From contig JAWKLZ010000003.1 of the NCBI GenBank assembly GCA_041392475.1, positions 331,501 to 395,500 of the forward strand: DNA of 64,000 bases, given 5' to 3'. This stretch comes from Chitinophagales bacterium (GTDB lineage: Bacteria; Bacteroidota; Bacteroidia; Chitinophagales; UBA2359). Shown one piece after another: positions 17,990 through 25,674 of the stretch. A program made the position numbers and the translations under genes. Within the stretch, counting starts at the first letter, position 1; every line of letters begins with the position of its first letter. Under the pieces are notes generated by a model. That model was not told the origin of the DNA. It searched no databases and saw only the letters and a program-made list of their open reading frames with translations.

Positions 17990-18525
17990 TATATGTGTAT
18001 TTCTTTTTCTATCATTTTTCGCAAAGCTATTTTTGCTTTCCGCAACTGTGTTTTGGAAGTACTCTGTGAAATCTCCAACTGCTCTGCAATTTCTTTGTGG
18101 CTATATCCTTCAATGACGTATAAATTGAATACCATTCGATAACCGTCTGGCAATTGCTGAACCATTTTCAACAAAGCTTTTTCTCTAAAAGTGCTGAAAA
18201 TATTTTCATTGGTTTGGTAAGAATCTTCGATTTCGCTGGTATCTATGTGGGTAAAAAGGTTGCGTTTTTCTCGGCGAATGTGCTTGAGTGCCGTATTGAC
18301 AATCACTCTCCGCATCCATCCCCCAAAAGGTCCAATAGGTTGGTACTGATGTATATCCCGAAATATTTGGATGAAACCCTCTTGAAAAATGTCGTGTGCC
18401 TCAGTTCGAGTTTGTGCATACCGCAAGCATACACCCATCATCTTGCTTTTGTAATTTTCGTACAATTGTTTTTGGGCAGCAGGGTCTCCGTTTTTGCAGG
18501 CAGTTATGAGTTGGGACTCGGTCAA
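17989..18525 (-). CDS. ECF RNA polymerase sigma factor
   Basis: A 178-residue sigma-70 family extracytoplasmic-function factor with region 2 (YENYKSKMMGVCLRYAQ, then EAHDIFQEGFIQIF) and region 4 (LPDGYRMVFNLYVIEGYSHK, EIAEQLEISQSTSKTQLRKA), and no region 1 or 3. It directs RNA polymerase to a small regulon. The one-base stop/start overlap (TAATG) with the following gene suggests translational coupling to its presumed anti-sigma. The start at 18525 (MTESQLITACKNGD) is the standard beginning of the family. Confidence 0.93.
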   Translation of the reverse strand: MTESQLITACKNGDPAAQKQLYENYKSKMMGVCLRYAQTRTEAHDIFQEGFIQIFRDIHQYQPIGPFGGWMRRVIVNTALKHIRREKRNLFTHIDTSEIEDSYQTNENIFSTFREKALLKMVQQLPDGYRMVFNLYVIEGYSHKEIAEQLEISQSTSKTQLRKAKIALRKMIEKEIHI

Positions 18526-18694
18526 TGGAACAACTTTTTGATTGATTGAACTTGTGCTTTGATATTAAGGAAGTCCAAAAAGGAATCAAAAAGTTGCCTA
18601 TTGGATATATTTCTTTTGTGATTCAACTTCTTTTGGAAAAAATCAAACCTTCATATAGCTATTAAAAAACGGCACTTTATTGCAGGGAGAGCCT

Positions 18695-20095
18695 TTATTT
18701 CTTCTTCAATAAAACCACATTTTCAATATGATACGTATGTGGAAACATATCTACGGGCTGTACTTTTTCAATCGAATAAGTCTCCGATAACCACTGCAAA
18801 TCACGCGCTTGTGTGACAGGATTGCAGCTCACATAAACGATTTTGGCAGGAGCCATTTCTAAAATACGTTCAATCACATCTCGGTGCATTCCTGCTCTCG
18901 GCGGGTCTGTCACCAACACATCAGGCACACCATTTGCAGCCACAAAATCACCTCCCAACATTTCCTTTACGTCTCCTGCATAAAAAGCCGTATTGTCCAT
19001 TTCATTCAATTCTGCATTGAATTTGGCATCCACTATTGCAGCCTCTACTTCTTCAATACCCACTACTTGTTTGCATTGGCGAGCCAAAAACAGCGCAATA
19101 CTTCCTGTACCTGTATAAAGGTCATACACCAATTCATCGCCCTTCAAATCTGCAAAATCCCGCACCACTTGATACAAACGAACACCTTGATAAGGATTGG
19201 TTTGGAAAAAAGACTTAGGGCTAATTTTGTACTTCAAATCTTCAAAAGCCTCAAAAATATAGCCTCGTCCGTGATAAGTTATGATGTCTTGGTCGTAAAG
19301 CGTATCGTTCTTTTTTTGATTGACCACATAATGCAAAGAGGTAATCTGTGGAAATTGGCGCAAAATATAGTCGAGTATGGCTTCAATGACCTCTTGTTTG
19401 GGTTCTGCCACACTCACAATCACCATCAATTCGCCCAAAGTAGAAGTGCGAATAATCAGGTTGCGAAGAAAGCCTGTATGCTCACGCAAGTCGTAGTAAG
19501 TCAGTTCATTTTCTTTAGCATACTTCCGAAATTCGTTGCGGATATCATTGGAAGGTTCACCTTGAAGGTAGCAATGTTCGATGTCCACTACTTTATCAAA
19601 CAGTCCAGGAACGTGCAAACCTAAGGCATTGCGGTTTTCGATAGGGGTGTCGCTGTTGACTTCCTCCAAACTCAACCAACGCTTGTTGGAGAAAGTGAAT
19701 TCCATTTTGTTGCGGTAATATTGCGATTTTTCTGCCTGCAAAATGGGAGGCAATGGCGGAAATTCGAGCTTGCCCACTCGTTGAAAAGATTCTTCTACAA
19801 TAGCTTGTTTGTAGTGCGCTTGTTTTTCGTAAGGCAAATACTGCCATTTGCAGCCCCCACAAACGCCGAAATATTCGCAAAAAGGATCTATTCGGTCAGT
19901 AGATGGTTCTTTCATTTCAGACACCTTCCCGATGGCAAAATCTTTGCGGTTCTTAGTGATGTACACATCTGCAATATCGCCTGGAACGGCGTTCTCGACA
20001 AAAATAACCTTTCCATCACGTCTAGCCATTCCTTTTCCTTCGGCGGCTATCTTGGTTATTTCGAGTTCTTTGACTATCTTTCGTTTTCTACCCAT
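18695..20095 (-). CDS. rlmD: 23S rRNA (uracil-5-)-methyltransferase RlmD family
   Basis: A 466-residue SAM-dependent RNA m5U methyltransferase. It has an N-terminal TRAM domain (about residues 8-62) and a 4Fe-4S ligand set Cys73, Cys79, Cys82 (CEYFGVCGGC) with Cys175 (IEHCYLQ). The Rossmann methyltransferase domain has DLYTGTGSIALFLA, TDPPRAG and YVSCNP with the catalytic Cys. The family includes RlmD (U1939), RlmC and TrmA. The Fe-S cluster plus TRAM favours RlmD-type, but bacterial homologues of this length may modify U747 or both sites. Its start lies 16 bases from that of the divergent phosphatase gene. Confidence 0.9.
   Translation of the reverse strand: MGRKRKIVKELEITKIAAEGKGMARRDGKVIFVENAVPGDIADVYITKNRKDFAIGKVSEMKEPSTDRIDPFCEYFGVCGGCKWQYLPYEKQAHYKQAIVEESFQRVGKLEFPPLPPILQAEKSQYYRNKMEFTFSNKRWLSLEEVNSDTPIENRNALGLHVPGLFDKVVDIEHCYLQGEPSNDIRNEFRKYAKENELTYYDLREHTGFLRNLIIRTSTLGELMVIVSVAEPKQEVIEAILDYILRQFPQITSLHYVVNQKKNDTLYDQDIITYHGRGYIFEAFEDLKYKISPKSFFQTNPYQGVRLYQVVRDFADLKGDELVYDLYTGTGSIALFLARQCKQVVGIEEVEAAIVDAKFNAELNEMDNTAFYAGDVKEMLGGDFVAANGVPDVLVTDPPRAGMHRDVIERILEMAPAKIVYVSCNPVTQARDLQWLSETYSIEKVQPVDMFPHTYHIENVVLLKKK
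20052..20082 (+). promoter_or_regulatory. Candidate promoter for the SpoIIE-type phosphatase operon
   Basis: TTG at 20052-20054 and TATCTTTC at 20075-20082, separated by 20 bases, match the Bacteroidota TTG-N19-21-TAnnTTTG pattern with one mismatch in the -7. It lies inside the first codons of rlmD on the opposite strand, which the 16-base divergent gap would require. Confidence 0.45.
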
Positions 20096-20111
20096 AAGTC
20101 AAAATTACGAA

Positions 20112-22160
20112 ATGATAGCCAAACGCTATAAAATCTATTTGCTTATTAGCATTGTATGTTTTCTGCTGACCCTTGTAGGGGTGCTGGTTCAGGAGCATTT
20201 TTTGCTTGTTAATCCATTAACAATAGGGGCGTTATATGGAGTGTCTATTGTGATGCACTTTTTTTCGATGAATGAGTATTACAAGTATGCTACCATTTTT
20301 AATGTCGAAAAATTATTTACCCGCATCATCTTAGTAGGGATGGTTTCTTTAGGAATTATTATTTCGGAGCCTGCACTCCCTTATTTAGGTATAGCCAAAT
20401 TGGATGATACAAAAAGTGTACAAATTATGGATTTGGTGGTTCTTACTGCCGCAATTGTATATTTTTTGGTCAGCATAATGCTTTACCGCAAATTGATTTT
20501 TCACCGACGAGACAATACCGTCATCCGTCAGTGGGGTTTGTTTATGATTGTGTTGATGCTTGCACTGATTTCGATGATTGAACATCTGCATCTACCCGAA
20601 ATTATATGGAAAGTAATACTGATAGCAGGCTCTTTAGTATTTTTTCCTTTGGTTTTTCGTATCAAGTGGATTGCAGAGTTGAAGATACGAGTCAAATTGT
20701 TATCTGTATTTTTTCTGCTTACCATTAATTTAATGTCTATTGCGATTATTCAAAAACTGATGGGAATGGGTACGATTGCAGAGGGATTGATAAATCCTTT
20801 TTACAGCAATGCGTTCATACTTTTGCTTACGGGGAGTGCAACAGCTTATGGATTGTTGTCTATGTTCGCAGTACTATTCAATATACCTATTTCATCAGTC
20901 ATCGAAGAACAAAATACCGAAATTCGCAGCTACCAGGAAATGGGTCAAGCTCTGCAAAACCGAGAAAGTGAAGAGAAAATATTTGAGCGATTGTTCAATA
21001 TATGTTATCAAAATACCCAGAGCAATGCAGGATGGTTAATCCTTCAAAATGAAACAGTTCCACAAACAGTTCACACCTCCAATATTTACCAAGAACAGAT
21101 TGAACTAATCAATGCAAAAATTGGTTTTCAAGACCTATTGCAGAGTAAAAGTGATGAGAAATCTTACTACCATTTTCCTGATTTGATAAAAGCCAAAGTA
21201 TTTACCGACAAACAATCCTTGTTTCAGTCACTGATTATCTTCCCAATTTTTGATAAAAACGAACGATTGTTGGCAACCATTTCTTTGATTAAGCCCTTTC
21301 CCGATGGGTTTGATGAGTACATGATCAACATGGTGCGAGGCTATATTGACCAATCTAAGTTAGCCTTTGAAAACATTCAATTGTTGCAGGAAACCATCGA
21401 ATCGGCTCGTTATAAAGAGGAATTGCAGATTGCTCAAAAAGTACAAGCAGATTTGATGCCGCAAACTTTTCCTGAAAGCAAATATTTTGAAATCGCAGCA
21501 TTTCACGAATCTGCAAAAGAAGTAGGAGGAGACTATTACGACTTCAATCAGCGCAAAAAAGACATGTTGGCTATTGTGATTGGAGATGTGTCGGGCAAAG
21601 GAACTTCTGCGGCTTTTCACATGGCGCAAATGAAGGGTATTTTTCAGTCTTTGATACAAGTATCTATTACTCCCAATCATTTTCTGACAATGGCAAACCG
21701 AGCTATCTCGAATTGTCTCGAAAAAAAACGGTTCATTACCTTGTTCTATATTATGCTTAACTTTGCAGAACGAAAGCTTGAATACAGTCGAGCCGGTCAT
21801 TGTCCGATGTTGTATTTCGATAAAGACAGAGAAACCGTTGAGTATCTGACAGGTGACGGAATGGGACTTGGTATTATCCGCAATGATAGCTATCGAAACT
21901 TTATTGATGTAAAAGAGCGAATATTGAATGAAGGAGATGTAATCGTATTGTACACAGATGGTTTGGTCGAAGGCCGTAGCTCAAACGAAAATGAACAATA
22001 TGGTTATAAACGCCTAAAAAAATGCTTGGAAGACAACCACGAAAAAAATGCAGAAGCAATAAAAAATGCTATTTTACAAGATTTTCAGGGTTTCACCGAT
22101 AGCGAGTTGCACAAAGATGATACTGCATTGTTGGTACTGAAGGTGAAAAATTTGGATTAA
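20112..22160 (+). CDS. Membrane-bound SpoIIE/PP2C-family serine phosphatase (RsbU-like)
   Basis: A 682-residue protein. I start it at the ATG at 20112 (MIAKRYKIYLLISIVCFLLT): the frame is open upstream to 19848, but that part lies antisense to rlmD and has no domain. Residues 1-240 hold seven or eight membrane helices. A linker helix and a GAF-like region follow (about 270-430), then a SpoIIE/PP2C phosphatase domain from EELQIAQKVQADLMPQTFP, with GGDYYDF and GDVSGKG (metal Asp residues), YTDGLVEGR and DDTALLVL. It should dephosphorylate an anti-sigma antagonist in response to a membrane or GAF signal. The STAS and kinase partners follow directly. Confidence 0.92.
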   Translation: MIAKRYKIYLLISIVCFLLTLVGVLVQEHFLLVNPLTIGALYGVSIVMHFFSMNEYYKYATIFNVEKLFTRIILVGMVSLGIIISEPALPYLGIAKLDDTKSVQIMDLVVLTAAIVYFLVSIMLYRKLIFHRRDNTVIRQWGLFMIVLMLALISMIEHLHLPEIIWKVILIAGSLVFFPLVFRIKWIAELKIRVKLLSVFFLLTINLMSIAIIQKLMGMGTIAEGLINPFYSNAFILLLTGSATAYGLLSMFAVLFNIPISSVIEEQNTEIRSYQEMGQALQNRESEEKIFERLFNICYQNTQSNAGWLILQNETVPQTVHTSNIYQEQIELINAKIGFQDLLQSKSDEKSYYHFPDLIKAKVFTDKQSLFQSLIIFPIFDKNERLLATISLIKPFPDGFDEYMINMVRGYIDQSKLAFENIQLLQETIESARYKEELQIAQKVQADLMPQTFPESKYFEIAAFHESAKEVGGDYYDFNQRKKDMLAIVIGDVSGKGTSAAFHMAQMKGIFQSLIQVSITPNHFLTMANRAISNCLEKKRFITLFYIMLNFAERKLEYSRAGHCPMLYFDKDRETVEYLTGDGMGLGIIRNDSYRNFIDVKERILNEGDVIVLYTDGLVEGRSSNENEQYGYKRLKKCLEDNHEKNAEAIKNAILQDFQGFTDSELHKDDTALLVLKVKNLD

Positions 22161-22170
22161 ACGGGAAAAA

Positions 22171-22204
22171 AAGGGGTTTGAACAAGAAAAAGTTGAAACC
22201 CCTT
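22171..22204 (-). terminator. Hairpin, likely minus-strand terminator
   Basis: AAGGGGTTTGAAC (22171-22183) pairs with GTTGAAACCCCTT (22192-22204) with one mismatch and an 8-base loop. On the minus strand a T run follows, and none follows on the plus strand. It could stop antisense transcription coming from recX. On the plus strand it would only weaken transcription into the STAS gene. Confidence 0.55.
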
Positions 22205-22329
22205 GGTTCTCACAACTATTTAACAATATTTAAAGGTATTTTTTTACTTAAAAGTTGGAAAAGACGATTTTTTTTTTAAGAAATTGTGCGTTTTTTGGAA
22301 CTTTTTTATAACATTCAACATATATACTT

Positions 22330-22346
22330 AGGAGGATAGGTTTATG
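22330..22346 (+). promoter_or_regulatory. Strong Shine-Dalgarno before the STAS gene
   Basis: AGGAGG at 22330-22335 lies 8 bases before the ATG at 22344. This is a full match to the anti-SD, which is unusual in Bacteroidota, where most genes (including nearly all others here) have none. It supports the chosen start and suggests a high translation rate. Confidence 0.8.
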
Positions 22347-22679
22347 GAGATAAATGAACATTATCACGAGGAGGTTTTAAGGCTATCTATTGCGGGAGAT
22401 TTAGACGCAAGCTCAGCGATTGAAATGGATGAAGCAATTAAAAAAGCTTTTGAAAATGAGCGATTTAGAATTGTAGTAGATTGTAAAAGATTGGACTACA
22501 TTTCTTCAGCGGGTTTGGGTGTGTTTATTTCCTACATTGAAGACTTTCAAAAAAATCAAGGCGCTTTTGTCTTTTGCAATATGAAAAAGCAGGTTTATTC
22601 CATTTTTGAACTGCTTGGTCTCCATAACATTTTCAGTATTGTGAAAGATGAAAACGATGCAAAGCTGGCATTTAAATGA
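22344..22679 (+). CDS. STAS-domain anti-sigma factor antagonist (RsbV/SpoIIAA-like)
   Basis: A single STAS domain of 111 residues: VLRLSIAGDLDASSAIEMDE, then IVVDCKRLDYISSAGLGVFI with the Ser that the partner kinase phosphorylates (SSAGLG), then FCNMKKQVYSIFELLG. In its dephosphorylated form the family binds the kinase/anti-sigma and frees its target. The upstream phosphatase and downstream kinase complete the cycle. It overlaps the next gene by four bases (ATGA), implying coupled translation. Confidence 0.93.
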   Translation: MEINEHYHEEVLRLSIAGDLDASSAIEMDEAIKKAFENERFRIVVDCKRLDYISSAGLGVFISYIEDFQKNQGAFVFCNMKKQVYSIFELLGLHNIFSIVKDENDAKLAFK

Positions 22680-23104
22680 AAATCAATTATTCAACACCGT
22701 GTTGTACAGATAATCTCTGTCACATACGATCTTTTTTGTCAAAGCAGTTAGACAACACAAATTTGTCGTCAACCGATCGAAATAAGGTGGTTTTGGCAGT
22801 AGATGAGGCATGTGCCAATGCCATTATTCATGGGAATGAGTGTGATCAAGGGCGAAGATTGAAGGTAGAATTGGAGATTGGTGATCATAATATACAAGTC
22901 GATATTTACGACATTGGCAATTATTGCCCCAATCAAACCGATTTATCTGGACGGGATATACAAGAAAACATTCGTACCCGAAAAAAAGGAGGTCTTGGTT
23001 TGATGTTGATGCACAGCATCATGGACACCGTACAGTACCACAGTGATGGAAAAGTCACCGTTTGTTCATTGACCAAAAAATTGAGGACAAGCCCTAATAC
23101 CTAA
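22676..23104 (+). CDS. Anti-sigma regulatory kinase (RsbW/SpoIIAB-like HATPase)
   Basis: A 142-residue GHKL ATPase of the HATPase_c_2 type. VVLAVDEACANAIIHGNE is the N box (Mg-ATP), DIYDIG the first G box, and KKGGLGLMLMHSIMD the second. It should phosphorylate the STAS protein and bind a sigma factor or another target in alternation. No SigB-like sigma lies in the operon, so the output is unknown. Its stop codon overlaps the recX stop codon tail-to-tail by four bases. Confidence 0.92.
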   Translation: MKINYSTPCCTDNLCHIRSFLSKQLDNTNLSSTDRNKVVLAVDEACANAIIHGNECDQGRRLKVELEIGDHNIQVDIYDIGNYCPNQTDLSGRDIQENIRTRKKGGLGLMLMHSIMDTVQYHSDGKVTVCSLTKKLRTSPNT

Positions 23105-23553
23105 TCTTTTCCCTCCACAACCTGTGCAATTGCCTTCCAAATCCAATCCGATTCATAGCCTTTTTGCAGCAAAAAACGCATAAGTTTCTGCTTCAACTGC
23201 AATGTATGGGTAATATGCTGCAACGTTTCCATTTTCTTTTTGGTTAAATACAGCAATGTTTCCCAATAATCCCCATCCTTGATTTCTTCCTTCAATGCTT
23301 CTTCAATAAAACTTTTCGGCACTTGTTTTTGCTTCAATCCCTGCCGTATTTTGATGCGTCCCCACCGCTTCAATCGAAACTTATCGGATGCAAAGATATG
23401 GGCAAATCGAAGTTCATCCCAAAATCTTTCATCCGCTAACTGATTCATCACCTCATCAGCTTGTTCGCCCCAACATCCCAAATTACTCAGTTTTTGGCGT
23501 ATTTCCTGCCCACAACGTTCACGATAAGCGCAATAACGCTGTAATTTGGACAA
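23101..23553 (-). CDS. recX: RecX-family regulatory protein
   Basis: A 150-residue RecX-like protein made of three-helix repeats: LQRYCAYRERCGQEIRQKL, LADERFWDELRFA, RWGRIKIRQGLKQKQVPKSF and a C-terminal LLQKGYESDWIW. RecX binds RecA filaments and limits recombinase activity. The listed start is a TTG at 23553. There is no ATG or GTG in the open frame, which extends to a stop at 23599-23601. The codons just upstream read ISPEQVL, the segment that usually precedes this point in Bacteroidota RecX, so the true start may be one of the ATT codons at 23571, 23589 or 23595 (see findings). Confidence 0.85.
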   Translation of the reverse strand: MSKLQRYCAYRERCGQEIRQKLSNLGCWGEQADEVMNQLADERFWDELRFAHIFASDKFRLKRWGRIKIRQGLKQKQVPKSFIEEALKEEIKDGDYWETLLYLTKKKMETLQHITHTLQLKQKLMRFLLQKGYESDWIWKAIAQVVEGKD

Positions 23554-23777
23554 GACTTGTTCGGGGGAAATGTGTTTGTTGATGATAATTTGAATTTTTT
23601 AGATAACAATATAGCAATCCAACCACTTAGCAACTCCAATAAAATAAGTTCCTTGAAGGCAGAAAGACTTTTGAAGTTTTCTTTTGAGAATCTACTGATT
23701 TTCAAACATTCCGTCTCTTTCAGAATAAACTCCAAAAATCTAAATCGGGAGATTATCTTATTGGCAATCCTTGACAA

Positions 23778-25559
23778 TCACTTTGCTGCAACTTTGTCAC
23801 TATCAGGAACAAAATGCGTTGATCTTAGGTTGCGGTATTCCATTGCATTTTGCGGAAAATTCCGAACATACGGTTGCAGCAAACGGCGGTCTTTGTTGTA
23901 ATAAATAGGCAAAAGCGGCGCATCATTGATTGCCGTTTGGTTAGCTTGTTGGTAGAGTTCCATTCGTTTTGCATCATCGACTGTTCGTAGAGCCTCTTCA
24001 AAAAGCTTGTCAAAAGTCTCACTGCGGTAGCGGAACGTATTGAGGTATTCAGTGCCTTCACTTGGGTCTTCGGGAAGGTGTGCACCCCACAATAAGTTCA
24101 AGAAATTTTCAGGATCGGGATAATCTGCAATCCATCCTGCACGCCAAAGATTGAACTTACCCGCTTCTGTATTTTCCAAGTGTTGAGCAAAAGGCATTTT
24201 TATGATGTCAATGTCAATATTGAGCGTTTCCGAAATCATCTTTTGGATTGCTTCTGCCACTTGTTCGTTGCGAGTTCCACCGCTATTGATTTGAAGCGTT
24301 GCCTTTGGGAATCCCTTTCCATTCGGAAAACCTGCTTCGCCCAACAATCGGCGCGCTTTGTCGGGATTGTACTCATAACCCTTAACCTTCGTTGCATCAT
24401 AATTGGCAAAAGAAGGAGGGACAATGCCATAATTACCAGGAACACCCGCACCCTTCAAGGTGAAATCCACAATCTTTTGACGGTCAATGGCATAACAAAA
24501 TGCTTGACGTGCCAGTTTGTTTTTGAACATTTCACCCGTATTCAAAAAACCGTAATATTCCACACTCATAGCTGCTTTCTCTTGAAACTGAAACTGTGAA
24601 TACTCTGCCGTCAATTTTCCATTCCTATCCACAATCTCATCCGATAGCTGCAAAGGCAAACGGTAAACCATGTCAATATTGCCGTTTTTAAACTCCAACA
24701 TGCCCGCCATCTGATCTTTGATAAACGAAAAGCGAATGCCATCTAGATAAGGCAATTGATTGCCATTTTCATCCATACCCCAGTAGTTTGGATTCTTCAA
24801 TAAGATTACTGCCTCATCTTCCGAAAGGCGTTTGAGGTAAAAAGGCCCCGTTCCGACCGTTTTACTCCGCATATCCAAACCGTATTTTTCTACTGCTTCT
24901 TGTGGAAACACATAACCAAAAGGCATCGCCAAAATGTGTAAAAAACTACTAAAAGGTTTTTGAAGGCTAATTTGTATCGTATAATCGTCTATCACTTTCA
25001 CCCCTTCAACGCCTCCTTCGGGCTGTTGTCCTTTTTCAGTAGCCTCATGTTGCTTTTCTGCGCCAATGATGCGGTCTTTCACAAAGTCATAACCCTTATT
25101 ATCTGTTGCGTAACTGCACAAACGGTCCAAACAATACTTAACATCCCTTGCAGTCACTTCTCGTCCTTTTCCACCTTCAAAACATTCATCATTGTGGAAT
25201 TTGACTCCCTTGCGAATCGTGAAAGTATATTGAGTAGCATCTTCATTGACCGTCCAACTTTCTGCAATGGCAGGTTCGATTGTCAAGGTTTCCTGATTGA
25301 GCATCACCAAACCTTCATAGATTTGATTCGCAATCCGATGACCAACAACTTCTCCAATGTTAAGCGGATACAAACTCCTCAAATATTCATCTTCGTTCAT
25401 CCGAAAAATTCCTCCGTAATAAACGCCACCTGTTGCTGCGGTGAGCTTGGCATTGGCTTTTTCGCCAGTGTTATTGCCGCTGTTATTGTCACTACCACAG
25501 GCAGAAAGCAAGATAAAAACAATCAGTAGAGGAAACAGAAGTTTGCTTAATTGGTTCAT
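23778..25559 (-). CDS. Oligopeptide-type ABC transporter substrate-binding lipoprotein
   Basis: A 593-residue family 5 solute-binding protein. I start it at the ATG at 25559, giving MNQLSKLLFPLLIVFILLSACGSD with a lipobox Cys, rather than at 25730, where 57 extra residues would precede the signal. Landmarks are GGIFRMNEDEYLRSLYPLN, IANQIYEGLVMLN, PAIAESWTVNEDATQYTF, IRKGVKFHND, GTGPFYLKR, RQAFCYAIDRQKIVDF and AGWIADYPDPENFL. The family binds peptides, nickel or other small solutes. No permease or ATPase genes are adjacent, so it is an orphan component here. Confidence 0.9.
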   Translation of the reverse strand: MNQLSKLLFPLLIVFILLSACGSDNNSGNNTGEKANAKLTAATGGVYYGGIFRMNEDEYLRSLYPLNIGEVVGHRIANQIYEGLVMLNQETLTIEPAIAESWTVNEDATQYTFTIRKGVKFHNDECFEGGKGREVTARDVKYCLDRLCSYATDNKGYDFVKDRIIGAEKQHEATEKGQQPEGGVEGVKVIDDYTIQISLQKPFSSFLHILAMPFGYVFPQEAVEKYGLDMRSKTVGTGPFYLKRLSEDEAVILLKNPNYWGMDENGNQLPYLDGIRFSFIKDQMAGMLEFKNGNIDMVYRLPLQLSDEIVDRNGKLTAEYSQFQFQEKAAMSVEYYGFLNTGEMFKNKLARQAFCYAIDRQKIVDFTLKGAGVPGNYGIVPPSFANYDATKVKGYEYNPDKARRLLGEAGFPNGKGFPKATLQINSGGTRNEQVAEAIQKMISETLNIDIDIIKMPFAQHLENTEAGKFNLWRAGWIADYPDPENFLNLLWGAHLPEDPSEGTEYLNTFRYRSETFDKLFEEALRTVDDAKRMELYQQANQTAINDAPLLPIYYNKDRRLLQPYVRNFPQNAMEYRNLRSTHFVPDSDKVAAK

Positions 25560-25607
25560 AATATATATTGTTGATAATTTTATTGTTTCAAAACCTAATG
25601 AATAACA

Positions 25608-25615
25608 CAAATATA
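25608..25615 (-). promoter_or_regulatory. Candidate -7 element for the binding lipoprotein gene
   Basis: TATATTTG on the minus strand matches TAnnTTTG exactly and lies 48 bases before the chosen start at 25559. Transcription from it would exclude the longer start at 25730, which supports the lipoprotein start. Confidence 0.5.
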
Positions 25616-25674
25616 GTTCATTTTTTGGAGAGTAGTAAAAACACAATTGTCCATTAGCAGCAAAATAAACGAGT

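Noticed and set aside
19848..20111. N-terminal extension of the SpoIIE-type phosphatase
   Set aside because: Antisense to rlmD with no domain. The ATG at 20112 begins the first membrane helix.
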